From an uncultured bacterium (lineage in GTDB: Bacteria > Patescibacteriota > Saccharimonadia > Saccharimonadales > Saccharimonadaceae): DNA of 64,000 nt. The position numbers and the translations under genes are program-made. Positions 35,634 to 45,500 of the stretch are shown here, one piece after another. Location of the stretch: NCBI GenBank assembly GCA_903832635.1, contig CAILCF010000005.1, forward strand, positions 124,001-188,000. The letters run 5' to 3'. The notes beneath the pieces were generated by a model. That model did no database searches. It saw nothing but the letters and a program-made list of their open reading frames with translations, and was not told the origin of the DNA. Position 1 is the stretch's first letter. Every line of letters begins with the position of its first letter.

Positions 35634-36320
35634 CAACTGGCCGTTGCATTTACTCAGTAACGACAATATTGCATCGTGCTCTGCCTTTGTTATCCATAAA
35701 TTATATTTCAACTTAACTGCAACCTGTCTGGCAACATAGATACATCTGAAAGATTTATTTGAAGGTAACCATGTTGCTGCATCTCCGTCACTTTTTTGAA
35801 TATTTGCTGAACCACTAACCGCTAATAATTCAAGGGGATCGTTTGCCAACTCAATTCGCTTTTTCGCATCAAATTGTTGAGCTCCTTTTTGCCAAGCATC
35901 GGATAGTGCTACAACATGGTCAATTTGGACTTCTGAACTTGTAGTACTTCCCCTGATAAAGCTTATCGTTTTCCCTGTATATGGATCGTTCAAGGTGCCA
36001 CTTGTAACCTCGCATTTTTTATCAACAGATACATTAGTCATATCGCGATTTAATATAATATTCCTAGTATCACATCCGTTTTTAATTATCCAACCATCTC
36101 CAAATTGCGCTCTGGAATAATCTGTTTTCGGCGCACGTCCTTTTATATCGAGTTTATTTAACGCCGTTATCGCTAGCTTTGAACTGTCTATTGAAGACGA
36201 TTGATAATCTGTGCTGTTTTGGTTTTTAGAGTTTGGTGTATTGATAATTATAACTGAAATAAAAATGATAAAGAAAATGAACGTAACAATTATGCGTCTT
36301 TTCCTAAATGATTCGTTCAT
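35619..36320 (-). CDS. Membrane-anchored HNH endonuclease (DUF1524/GmrSD-type)
   Basis: A 233-aa protein from ATG 36320 (MNESFRKRR). The basic N-terminus and one hydrophobic helix (IIVTFIFFIIFISVIIIN) look like an uncleaved anchor or signal. The outer domain carries the beta-beta-alpha-metal core VQIDHVVALSDAWQKGA and the downstream AATWLPSNKSFRCIYVARQV, matching secreted HNH nucleases of the DUF1524 type. A Cys pair (NGCDTRN, KKCEVTSG) could form a disulfide. It likely cuts extracellular or periplasmic DNA, for nutrition or during uptake. It is divergent from pepN with 42 nt between starts; a CATAAT box 6 nt from the ATG suggests a leaderless message. Confidence 0.85.
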   Translation of the reverse strand: MNESFRKRRIIVTFIFFIIFISVIIINTPNSKNQNSTDYQSSSIDSSKLAITALNKLDIKGRAPKTDYSRAQFGDGWIIKNGCDTRNIILNRDMTNVSVDKKCEVTSGTLNDPYTGKTISFIRGSTTSSEVQIDHVVALSDAWQKGAQQFDAKKRIELANDPLELLAVSGSANIQKSDGDAATWLPSNKSFRCIYVARQVAVKLKYNLWITKAEHDAILSLLSKCNGQLLPSK

Positions 36321-36346
36321 ATAACTATTATGCACGCATAAACGGA

Positions 36347-36355
36347 TGGTACAAT
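36347..36355 (+). promoter_or_regulatory. Extended -10 of pepN (leaderless)
   Basis: TGGTACAAT (hexamer 36350-36355) is 7 nt before the ATG at 36363. The track ATG at 36354 lies inside the -10, so it cannot be the start if this promoter is used. Confidence 0.65.
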
Positions 36356-36362
36356 GGACTGT

Positions 36363-38891
36363 ATGCAAAACGTCCCTCGACTTGTAAACGGATTTATCCC
36401 ATCAAATTATAAACTTAAACTTAGTATTGAACGCCGGAAAAGAAAATTTTCGGGTACTGTAATAATTAGTGGTATAACGACTAAAAAATCAAAGAAAATT
36501 ATTTTTCATAGTAAGGCACTTGATATCCAAAATATTTTATTAGACGATATCAAAAATGTTAAATTCTCATATGGCAAAAATGATTCGTTGATAATTGAAC
36601 ATCCAGATATATCCAAAGGCAAGCATTTGGTTGTTATAAATTTTAATGGCAACATTTCTGATTCAATGCATGGAATGTACCCGTGCTATTTTAACCATGA
36701 TGGTAAAAAGAAGGAGTTGTTGGCGACACAGTTTGAAAGCCACCATGCCCGTGAAGTTTTTCCTTGTATTGACGAACCGGAGGCAAAAGCAACTTTTGAT
36801 GTGACTTTGGTCACTGAACCGAATCTAATTGTGCTAGGAAACATGCCAATTAAAAATAAAAATAAACATGCTGAATGCCAACAAACTATATTTGAAACAA
36901 CTCCTATCATGAGTACTTATCTGCTGGCTTGGGTTATAGGCGAAATGCATAAAAAGTCCGCCAAAACAAAAAGTGGTATAGAAGTAAGTGTTTGGGCTAC
37001 TCCAGCGCAACCCGATACCAGCCTAGATTTTCCACTCGATATCGCTGTACGTTCAATTGATTATTTTGAAGAGTATTTTGGTGTTGATTATCCACTCGCA
37101 AAATGTGACAATGTTGCATTGCCGGATTTTTCTGCGGGTGCTATGGAAAATTGGGGTCTTGTCACCTATCGTGAAGTTGCATTATTGGTAGACCCGAAAA
37201 CCACTTCCATTTCAAGCAAACAATATGCGGCAACCGTAATCGCACATGAACTTAGCCATCAATGGTTTGGCAACCTTGTAACAATGAAGTGGTGGAATGA
37301 TTTATGGTTAAACGAAAGTTTCGCCACATTTATCGAATACTTGGCAATTGATTCTTTAGAGCCAAGTTGGAATATTTGGTCTGACTTTGCAAGTTTTGAA
37401 ACGTCAGCTGCGCTACGTCGTGATAGCATAGCCGGAGTTCAACCTGTACAAACCGATGTCAGCCATCCAGATGAGATTGGTGCTTTGTTTGATGGCGCCA
37501 TTGTTTACGCAAAGGGTGCACGATTAATTAAAATGTTGCGTCATTATATAGGTGACGATGTTTTTCGATTAGGTTTAAAAGAATATTTCAAAAAATATGC
37601 ATATAAAAATACAGAGGCTAAAGATTTATGGCAAATACTAAGCAAAGCCAGTAACAAGGATATCTCGGGTTTTATGACCAGATGGATTAATCAACCGGGA
37701 TTCCCGGTCCTTTGTGTATCAAGAGACGACAACGCCATCCAATTAGAACAAAAACGTCTTTCAAACATTTCAACGAATAAAAGCGAATCGATTTGGCCAA
37801 TAACTCTAAATTCTAACTACCCTGAAATTCCCGAAATATTTGACACAAAAAAACTGACTGTCAGGGTATCTGGGAATAAGCCAATTTTATTTAATATCGG
37901 GAACGAAGCCCACTTTATTACTCAATATGATCACATTCTATTATTTAATCTTATTAATGAGATAAAACTTGGGAAAATGGCTCAACTCACCAGACTCCAA
38001 CTTTTAAATGAACAGAACATTCTTGCAAATGTTGGAAGTATATCAAATGCGGAACTTATACCATTGGTTCTGGCATTTGAAGATGAAAATTCTGAATCAA
38101 TTTGGAATATAATTGGCATGACGATCGGAGAATTAAAAAAGTTCGTAGAAAACGATGATATATCAGAACCAAGACTCCTTTATCTGGCTGAAAAATTAGC
38201 CATAAGTCAATTTCACAAACTGGGCTGGGAGAAAGAACAAGACGAATCGGAGTCTAAGACAAAACTCAGAAATATTATTATTAGTTTAATGTTATATTCT
38301 GAAAATAAGAATGTAGTCTTGAAAGCAAAGCAAATTTTTCAATCTTCGTCTGTAGAAAGTATTAACCCAGAATATCGAGGTATGATTATTTCATCAGTTA
38401 TACGACAAAATAATGAAATAAAACTTATTAAATCTCTTTTTCTAAAATATAAGAATACAACTTCCGCAGAGATTCAACAAGAAATTAATATTGGTATAAC
38501 ATCAACCAAAGACCCAACAGCTATTGAATTAATATTAGAAAACATTAAAAACCCATCAATAATACGACCCCAAGACGCGACTAGGTGGTATGCGTATTTG
38601 ATACGAAATAAATATGCAAAAGAAAAGGCATGGTTTTGGCTTCGCAATAATTGGGATTGGGTTCAAGAAACATTTGGTAATGATAAAAGCTACGATGACT
38701 TTCCCAGGTACATTGCGATGGCACTTTCAACCCAAAAACAACTTGATGAATATATCGACTTTTTCGGTAAACTCAAATCTGATCCCTCTTTGACGCGAGT
38801 AATAGATATGGGAATAAATGAAATTAAAAATCGTGTAAATATTTTACAAAGAGACAGTGAATCCGTTCGAGATGCTTTAATCAATTTCTAG
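36363..38891 (+). CDS. pepN: M1-family aminopeptidase (PepN-like)
   Basis: A zinc aminopeptidase that trims peptides from the N-terminus, 842 aa from ATG 36363 (MQNVPRLVNGF). The N-terminal beta domain is followed by the substrate motif GAMENWGLVTYRE and the zinc site HELSHQWFGN with the third ligand in WLNESFATF. A long helical ERAP1-like C-terminal domain (about residues 530-842) completes it. No signal peptide is seen, so it is probably cytoplasmic and processes imported peptides. Its last 15 nt overlap the convergent rnhB end. Confidence 0.95.
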   Translation: MQNVPRLVNGFIPSNYKLKLSIERRKRKFSGTVIISGITTKKSKKIIFHSKALDIQNILLDDIKNVKFSYGKNDSLIIEHPDISKGKHLVVINFNGNISDSMHGMYPCYFNHDGKKKELLATQFESHHAREVFPCIDEPEAKATFDVTLVTEPNLIVLGNMPIKNKNKHAECQQTIFETTPIMSTYLLAWVIGEMHKKSAKTKSGIEVSVWATPAQPDTSLDFPLDIAVRSIDYFEEYFGVDYPLAKCDNVALPDFSAGAMENWGLVTYREVALLVDPKTTSISSKQYAATVIAHELSHQWFGNLVTMKWWNDLWLNESFATFIEYLAIDSLEPSWNIWSDFASFETSAALRRDSIAGVQPVQTDVSHPDEIGALFDGAIVYAKGARLIKMLRHYIGDDVFRLGLKEYFKKYAYKNTEAKDLWQILSKASNKDISGFMTRWINQPGFPVLCVSRDDNAIQLEQKRLSNISTNKSESIWPITLNSNYPEIPEIFDTKKLTVRVSGNKPILFNIGNEAHFITQYDHILLFNLINEIKLGKMAQLTRLQLLNEQNILANVGSISNAELIPLVLAFEDENSESIWNIIGMTIGELKKFVENDDISEPRLLYLAEKLAISQFHKLGWEKEQDESESKTKLRNIIISLMLYSENKNVVLKAKQIFQSSSVESINPEYRGMIISSVIRQNNEIKLIKSLFLKYKNTTSAEIQQEINIGITSTKDPTAIELILENIKNPSIIRPQDATRWYAYLIRNKYAKEKAWFWLRNNWDWVQETFGNDKSYDDFPRYIAMALSTQKQLDEYIDFFGKLKSDPSLTRVIDMGINEIKNRVNILQRDSESVRDALINF

Positions 38892-39794
38892 ATAATTATC
38901 AACTTTGGGTGTTTCCCCATAAAGACTAATCGTGATTAGTCTAAGGTTGGTGTCAGATAAATTATTGGAAAGAGCATAGTATTTCGCAGCAAATTTCATT
39001 TGACGAAGTTTTTTTGTTGATAGCGCTGACAACCCGTCGCCATGGTTAGAAGTTTTTCGGTATTTTACTTCGCAAAAATATATTACGTCATCTTTTTGCG
39101 AAACAATATCGATTTCGCAATATTTTGTTTTCCAATTTCTTTCAATTATTTCGTGCCCAAGATTTTGAAGGTACGATGATGCAACATTCTCTGCATTGTC
39201 ACCAATTTGTTTAGTTGTCTCGACTGAAGGTTTTTTTAACTTTTTTATTGGCGAAAACGACATCCGATGAATTTTAGTTACTCCGAATTTATGAATTTCA
39301 TTACTGTGATCCTTGGTCCCATAACCGACATGTTTTTTGAAATTATAACCCTTATGTTTTTTGTCCATGGTCGCCATATAATTATCCCTGGCTACTTTGG
39401 CAACGATTGACGCCGCCGATACACAAGGAATCAGTAAATCTGCTTTTTTTATAGTCGTGACAAATTGTTCTTTGTTGGTGTCTTTTAGAAAATTTACTGT
39501 ACCGTCAATAATAATTTCACTATATGGTGTTTTAATCTTCTGTACTGCTCGTTTCGTAGCTAGTTTAAGTGACTCGGCCAACCCAATCTCGTCAATTTCG
39601 GCTGGTCCAACCCAACCCAATCCAATCCCCTTGGCTTTTTCGCGGATTTCGATGTCAAGCTGTTCACGTCGCTTCTTTGATAATTTCTTACTGTCAGTTA
39701 ATCCCTCAATAATTTCACCGCCTAAAACTACAGCCCCAACCACTAGCGGCCCAGCCCACGACCCTCGCCCCACTTCATCAATACCTAGAATCAT
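38877..39794 (-). CDS. rnhB: Fusion of ribonuclease HII and a YraN (UPF0102) nuclease domain
   Basis: Residues 1 to about 190 are RNase HII, which removes ribonucleotides from DNA: GIDEVGRGSWAGPL supplies the first catalytic Asp/Glu, followed by the IIIDGT and AASIVAKVARDNYM segments. After a short linker, residues of about 200-305 form a YraN-type PD-(D/E)xK domain: GDNAENVASSYLQNLGHEI, CEIDIVSQ and EVKYRKTSNHG. In most bacteria rnhB and yraN are adjacent separate genes; here they are one reading frame with no stop. The ATG at 39794 is used; the track start one codon earlier is a TTG. rplS is 8 nt upstream. Confidence 0.93.
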   Translation of the reverse strand: MILGIDEVGRGSWAGPLVVGAVVLGGEIIEGLTDSKKLSKKRREQLDIEIREKAKGIGLGWVGPAEIDEIGLAESLKLATKRAVQKIKTPYSEIIIDGTVNFLKDTNKEQFVTTIKKADLLIPCVSAASIVAKVARDNYMATMDKKHKGYNFKKHVGYGTKDHSNEIHKFGVTKIHRMSFSPIKKLKKPSVETTKQIGDNAENVASSYLQNLGHEIIERNWKTKYCEIDIVSQKDDVIYFCEVKYRKTSNHGDGLSALSTKKLRQMKFAAKYYALSNNLSDTNLRLITISLYGETPKVDNYLEID

Positions 39795-39802
39795 CAAGTA
39801 TT

Positions 39803-40324
39803 TTATTGTTCTGTATGCCGAGCTTCGACTTCGGCTTGGAGGGCTTCGAGTTTTGCTTCTTCGGCGGCTTTTTCAGCTGCTTTCGCCTCGGCATCAAGTT
39901 TTGCCTGTTCTTTTAGACGTGCTTCTTCGGCTTCGGCTGCTTCATCACGAACATCATTAACACTTTCGCGATCAAAATTCTGATTTTTTAGACGTGCGCT
40001 TTTACCACTGCGCTTTCGCAAATAACTTAGGAAATTTCGGCGAACTTTTGAACGCCTAACGACTTCGATTTTTTCAACAAGTGGGCTATGAATCAAAAAA
40101 CTTTTTTCAACACCGACGCCGCTAGCAATTTTACGAACAGTAATTCGTGAAGTGTGCGAATTTTTACGGTCTGTTCGAATAACTACACCTTCGAAAATCT
40201 GAATACGTTCTTTGGCACCTTCCTTAATTTTTTGATGCACTCGAACAGTGTCGCCACTACGGACTTCAACTACATTAGGCTTTTTTTGGGCTTCATTAAC
40301 CTTGTTAATTAATTCAAAACTCAT
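39803..40324 (-). CDS. rplS: Large ribosomal subunit protein bL19 with long charged C-terminal extension
   Basis: bL19 sits at the 30S-50S interface. The core (about residues 1-115) is standard: RSGDTVRVHQKIKEGAKERI, QIFEGVVIRT, GVGVEKSFLIHSP, KVRRNFLSYLRKRSGKSARLK. The protein is 173 aa against about 115 in the family. The extra roughly 55 residues are almost all Ala, Glu, Lys and Arg (AEEARLKEQAKLDAEAKAAE) and should form a single long helix. It is read through to a clean stop, so it is not a frameshift. It is followed by the rnhB-yraN fusion. Confidence 0.96.
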   Translation of the reverse strand: MSFELINKVNEAQKKPNVVEVRSGDTVRVHQKIKEGAKERIQIFEGVVIRTDRKNSHTSRITVRKIASGVGVEKSFLIHSPLVEKIEVVRRSKVRRNFLSYLRKRSGKSARLKNQNFDRESVNDVRDEAAEAEEARLKEQAKLDAEAKAAEKAAEEAKLEALQAEVEARHTEQ

Positions 40325-40406
40325 TTTCTTCTCGCTTTAATATTTATAAAATCAATCAACTAACAACTATACCACAGTGGTGAGAATATTAAAAGAGGTA
40401 GTTAGA

Positions 40407-42029
40407 TTAAATTTCCCGATTTATTTCATCCAGGGTTGTTTCCCCACGGAGGGCGGCCAATACACCATTTTCAAGCAGTGTGACCATGCCAGCATTTCTG
40501 GCAGTTGTTTCAATAATTTCAGTATGAACATCTGCTTCATCACCTCTTAGGAACCGCTGGATAGACTCTCCGACAACCATCTGCTCCATTATGACAATTC
40601 TGCCCGAAAAACCGAATGGCGAGGCTTCGCTAACAACCGGTTTCCAAAGTTTGAAATTCGTTAAGTCTGGTTTTTCAATATGTGACGGTAAATCTTTTAA
40701 TGCATCGATAACCCATTTTTTGGTTGCTTCATCCGGTTCATACTCTTCCTTGGTTGTATCATCCAATCTTCTGACTAGCCGCTGTGCAATAACCAGTCGT
40801 ATTGAACTGCTAAAGATTGGGTTTACTCCAATCATGTCAATCATACGACTAAACGCAGCCGATGTAGAGTTTGCATGGAAACTTGACAGCACTAAATGAC
40901 CGGTAATTGAAGCTTGTATAGCTGTCTTGGCAGTGTCTGCGTCTCTGATTTCGCCAACCATCACAACATCCGGGTCAAGTCGAAGAACTGCACGCAAACC
41001 ATCTGCAAAACTGTGTCCAGCTTCGGTATTAATTGGAATCTGAGTAATACCGGAAATGCCATATTCAACCGGGTCTTCCAATGTAATAATTTTGCGAGTT
41101 GACGTATTTAATGCATTGATAATACTGTACAGGGTTGTAGATTTACCACTCCCAGTAGGGCCAACCATTAAAACCATTCCCCGCGGATGACTGATAATTT
41201 CATCTATCTGTTGGCGTTCGGTTTTACCCATATGTAATCTATCCAGATTTAACATCGATTCATCAAAATTAAATAATCGGAGGACAGCATCCTGCCCATA
41301 TATTGTTGGGACGGTTTCAACACGAATATTCAATAGATGTGTTACTCCATCCTTGATAAGTTCTTTTTGCATATGACCTGATTGCGGTTCGGTTGATGCT
41401 GTCGATAAATTGGCCCGTGATGCAAGTGTACTTAGAATTACACGATAACGATCGTTATCCAAATCTGCAACCGGATGCAATACACCGTCAATTCGCATCC
41501 GAATACGCATATCGGTTCGCTGATTTTCAATATGAATGTCGCTGGCGTTAAGATGGTCTGCCTGGGTAATTAAATAGTCAAATATCTCATCACTACCAAC
41601 TGAGTTTAATGTTTTACTTACTTCCGCTATCGTGTTGCTATCACCTTCTTTGGCAATTTTTATATCATCATGAACGACTTTGATAACCGGATCATAACGG
41701 TCCATCAAAGCTTTATATCCGCTATTACTAATTAATAAAAATTGTACACTTTTCCCAATGTCATTATATTGCTTGGTTAGCTCGGAAATATATGACTGGG
41801 GTGTTTGAGTTGTAATCCCGAATTGCCACGTTTGACTTTCGTTACCACCTATAAGTGGTACAACCCTGTCTTTGTGCATCGTCAAAATGTCAATAACGTC
41901 CTTGACAAGAGGAATCGTTTTTTCAATATCGCGAGTATCAAAATATTGAATTCCTAAAATAGCCGCACGCTGTGTAGTTGTTTGTTCGTCCAGTTCGCGT
42001 TTTTCTTGTTGGACCTTGTCTTCTTCCAC
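40407..42029 (-). CDS. PilB/GspE-type secretion ATPase lacking the zinc cysteines
   Basis: The hexameric motor that drives type IV pilus or type II-like assembly, 540 aa. Walker A is GPTGSGKSTTLYSI (about residue 292), the Asp box and Walker B read ITLEDPVEYG and RLDPDVVMVGEIRD, and the His box is GHLVLSSFHANS. The N-terminal domain (about 1-140) is not a clear T2SSE-N. The usual four-cysteine zinc module after RRL is replaced by a Cys-free stretch up to FGFSGRIVIMEQM. The start is GTG 42029, with an extended -10 TGCTATAGT 10 nt upstream. No pilC or pilT is in the window; the prepilin-propeller at 11819 may be its cargo. Confidence 0.92.
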   Translation of the reverse strand: MEEDKVQQEKRELDEQTTTQRAAILGIQYFDTRDIEKTIPLVKDVIDILTMHKDRVVPLIGGNESQTWQFGITTQTPQSYISELTKQYNDIGKSVQFLLISNSGYKALMDRYDPVIKVVHDDIKIAKEGDSNTIAEVSKTLNSVGSDEIFDYLITQADHLNASDIHIENQRTDMRIRMRIDGVLHPVADLDNDRYRVILSTLASRANLSTASTEPQSGHMQKELIKDGVTHLLNIRVETVPTIYGQDAVLRLFNFDESMLNLDRLHMGKTERQQIDEIISHPRGMVLMVGPTGSGKSTTLYSIINALNTSTRKIITLEDPVEYGISGITQIPINTEAGHSFADGLRAVLRLDPDVVMVGEIRDADTAKTAIQASITGHLVLSSFHANSTSAAFSRMIDMIGVNPIFSSSIRLVIAQRLVRRLDDTTKEEYEPDEATKKWVIDALKDLPSHIEKPDLTNFKLWKPVVSEASPFGFSGRIVIMEQMVVGESIQRFLRGDEADVHTEIIETTARNAGMVTLLENGVLAALRGETTLDEINREI

Positions 42030-42039
42030 TATGCCTATT

Positions 42040-42048
42040 ACTATAGCA
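42040..42048 (-). promoter_or_regulatory. Extended -10 of the pilB-like gene
   Basis: Minus-strand TGCTATAGT (hexamer 42040-42045), 10 nt before the GTG, which leaves a leader of at most 3-4 nt. Confidence 0.5.
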
Positions 42049-42079
42049 AATTGCTTGTGGTTTTTATAGGGTAATGTGG

Positions 42080-42088
42080 TGCTACAAT
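42080..42088 (+). promoter_or_regulatory. Extended -10 of the second SpoU gene (leaderless)
   Basis: TGCTACAAT (hexamer 42083-42088) ends 6 nt before the ATG at 42095, which rules out the track start at 42074. Confidence 0.65.
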
Positions 42089-42094
42089 ATCAAC

Positions 42095-42583
42095 ATGGTT
42101 AAAGTAATCGTAATAGCACACAATATTCGTTCAACCCACAACATCGGTTCAATATTCCGAACCTGTGAAGGTTTTGGCGTTTCAAAAATTATTTTCAGTG
42201 GATACAGCCCTTACCCAAGGCTTTCTGTGAAAGAGACTCGCCTGCCACATCTTGTTGAAAAGTTAACTACCCAAATTCATAAAACAGCTCTTGGGGCGGA
42301 AACAATGGTACTTTTTGAATATTTGGAAAATGTTGATTATATATCGCTAAAAAAATCTGGTTATACAATTGTTGGCTTGGAACAGGATAGTCGAAGTGTA
42401 ATGTTGAATAAATTTAAATGCCCTTCGAAAATTGCACTGGTATTAGGAGAAGAAGTTCATGGTTTAACAAAAGAAATTGTTGATTCCTGCGACACATTGG
42501 TTGAAATACCAATGTCGGGTCAGAAAGAATCATTTAATGTGAGTGTTGCAGCCGGAATTGCACTATACGCAATCACTACTTGA
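42095..42583 (+). CDS. SpoU/TrmH-family RNA 2'-O-methyltransferase (small form)
   Basis: A 162-aa SPOUT methyltransferase of minimal length, like the tRNA-modifying TrmL/TrmH group without extra domains. Motifs: HNIRSTHNIGSIFRTCEGFG (motif 1), LVLGEEVHGLTKEIVD (motif 2) and SFNVSVAAGIALYAI (motif 3). The target RNA is unknown. The start is taken as ATG 42095 (MVKVIVIAHN), seven codons after the track start, because the -10 lies in between. Its end overlaps the convergent dnaE end by 8 nt. Confidence 0.9.
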   Translation: MVKVIVIAHNIRSTHNIGSIFRTCEGFGVSKIIFSGYSPYPRLSVKETRLPHLVEKLTTQIHKTALGAETMVLFEYLENVDYISLKKSGYTIVGLEQDSRSVMLNKFKCPSKIALVLGEEVHGLTKEIVDSCDTLVEIPMSGQKESFNVSVAAGIALYAITT

Positions 42584-45500
42584 CGACAACCTTATCTTTC
42601 CCTAAAAGTTGTGATAAATCCATAACAAGTTCTTTACTTAAATCAACTTTGAATGGAAGCTTGATAGCTGATTTCTTTTCTTCTCCAAGAACCAACACTA
42701 TATCTGACTCTCCAACGTAATCATTACAGACCTTTTTTAGAGATAATAACGATTCATGATCGTCTGGATCATTTATATGAACATATAACTTTTTAGTTGT
42801 TGGTGGTTTTATGGTTATCTGTTCTGATGCAATTCGTTTTGTTTGTACGCTATTAATTTTATCGACTTTTGGTTTAGACATTTTTATCCCATTAGGTTTA
42901 TAATCTTTAAGTTCCTGGTCGCTAACAAACTGGATATCATCTGCAATAATTTTTGCATCAGACCCAATATTCCCATCACGGTCTTTTCCGTTAATCTTGC
43001 CCTCAACACGAACAACGGCATCTCGAATTAGTTTTTGACCGATTTTTTCATAAAGATTTGGAAAAACTACGACTTCAGCTTCGCCATTTTTGTCCTCAAT
43101 CCCAACAAAGGCCATTTTTGATTGATTTTTTGTAACTATTGTACGAACCGTCGATATTAAACCGCCAACTGTCAATGTTTTCCCATCCATATCAGACGTA
43201 AGTTTAATTAATGGAATAGTTTGTTCTTCGAAATACGAATCATAATTATCAAGTGGATGTGCACTGATATACAGACCCATCAACTCTCTTTCCCACGCAA
43301 GTCGCTCTCTGTCTGAATGTTTAATCGGAGATGTTTGCAGATTCATCGTCGGTTGAATTTGTGACACGTCATCCATATCACCAAATAAATCGGTTTGGCC
43401 ACTAATTGCTTCCTTTTGTAATTTTGACGCGAAAGCTTGAATCGTATCCAAACTGAATAATAAATCGGACCTGTCACCCAAACTATCAAAACCACCTGAT
43501 TTTATTAGTGATTCCCATGCTTTTTTGTTAAACCGACTGGTATTCACCCGCTTTGCAAAATCTTCGACACTTTTAAATTTCCCGTCTTTGTCACGAGTCC
43601 TTAGAATCTCTTCGACAGCACCGACTCCGACTCCCTTTACTGCTGCCATTCCAAATCTAATTTCATTTTTCCCAGGAACGATAGCAAACTCGACAAAGCC
43701 TTCATTGACGTCGGGTGGCAATACGGTAATTCCCATATGTTTGCATTCATTAATTTCAATTGCAAGACGGTCAATATCGTTTTGGTCGCTAGTCATCAAG
43801 GCTGCCATAAAAGCTTCGGGGTAATGTGCTTTCAGATAAGCAGTCCAATAAGCAATTAGTCCATAGCAAGCAGCATGTGACTTATTGAAACAGTAATTAG
43901 CAAACTCTTCCAGTTGCGTCCAGAATTTCTCTGCTAGTTTTGGGTCTGCTTGGCTGTATTTAACGGCACCTTCGATAAATTCGGTGCGCATTTTTTTCAT
44001 CAAATCCATTTTCTTTTTACCAACAGCTTTTCGCAAAGTATCCGATTGGCCACCAGTAAAACCGGCAAAGTCTTTTGATATTTGCATAAATTGTTCTTGG
44101 TAAACTAATATTCCATAAGTTGGTGATAATGCATTTTCGAATTTTGGATGTAAAAATGAAATTTTTTCCTTGCCGTGTTTGCGTTTAATAAAACTGTTAA
44201 TAAATTGCATTGGACCTGGCCTATATAGCGCCACCATAGCAATAATATCGTCAAATTTTGTCGGTATCAAATCGCGCAGGTATCTTTTCATACCTGCAGA
44301 CTCAAGCTGAAAAACTCCGGTAGTATCACCACGTTGAAGTAATTCATAAGTTGCGATGTCATCCAGAGGTAAATTATCCAAATCAATTTCAGTTTTATAA
44401 ACTTTTTTTACAATCCGCAGTGCGTTATTAATCGTTGTTAGGTTAGAAAGCCCCAGGAAATCAATCTTTAAAAGCCCCAGATCTTCAACAGGTCCCATTG
44501 GATACTGGGTAGATATTACTCCTTTTTGAGCCATCTCGAGAGGTATGAATTTTACAATATCGTCCGGTGCAATTACCACACCGGCGGCATGAACCCCATG
44601 TGAACGAATAGTTCCTTCAAGCCGAATTGCAAAATCAATAACTTTTTTTGAAACCGGATTCGATTCGTATTCGGTTTTTAAGTCTGCATCCTTCACAACA
44701 CTTACACTAAGTGGTATATGCTTGCCTTGAGCAGGCGGAGGAATCATTTTCGACAATCGGTCTGCTTCGGCATAGGGCACTTCTAAAACTCTAGCCACAT
44801 CGCGTACAGCTGCTCTTGCAGCCATTCTCCCAAATGTTACAATATTTGCGACCCTCTCCGCACCGTATTTTTCAGCACAATAAGCAATAACTTCATCGCG
44901 TCGGGTATCCTGAATATCGATATCAAAATCAGGCATACTAATTCGGTCTGGATTTAGGAATCTTTCAAAAAGGAGGTTGTATTTTAAAGGGTCCAGTTCT
45001 GTAATTCGTGTAGCATAGGCTAATATAGAGCCGGCTCCGCTACCTCGACCGGGCCCAAAAATAATACCATGATCTTTTCCCCAATTGATATAATCTTGAA
45101 CAATCAAGAAATAGCCATTGAATGCCATCCTATCTACAACACCAAGTTCATATTCGGCACGTTCCATAACGTTGCCAGGAATATATCTTTTTGCTTCGGC
45201 AATTGATAATTTTTCCGTATCAGTTCGTTTTATGCCACCATAGCGCCAAGCCAAACCGCGAAAAACAAGTTCGTCTAAATATGATTTTTCACTTTTTCCT
45301 TCCGGAGTTGGGAACACCGGAATTAGCATTCCACCCAGCTCTAATTTAACATCACATCTGTCAGCAATTTTTTTAGTGTTTTTGATTGCATCAGGGAAAT
45401 CTTTACCCCATTTGGAAATAATTTCATTCGGATCAGTAACATGCAAATCAAATTCTCGAAAGCTCATTCTATCAGTTTCGGACAAGAAAGATCCCGTACC

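Noticed and set aside
42074-42094. Upstream ATG of the small SpoU gene (MWCYNIN)
   Set aside because: The extended -10 TGCTACAAT lies within it, so this ATG would not be in the transcript.
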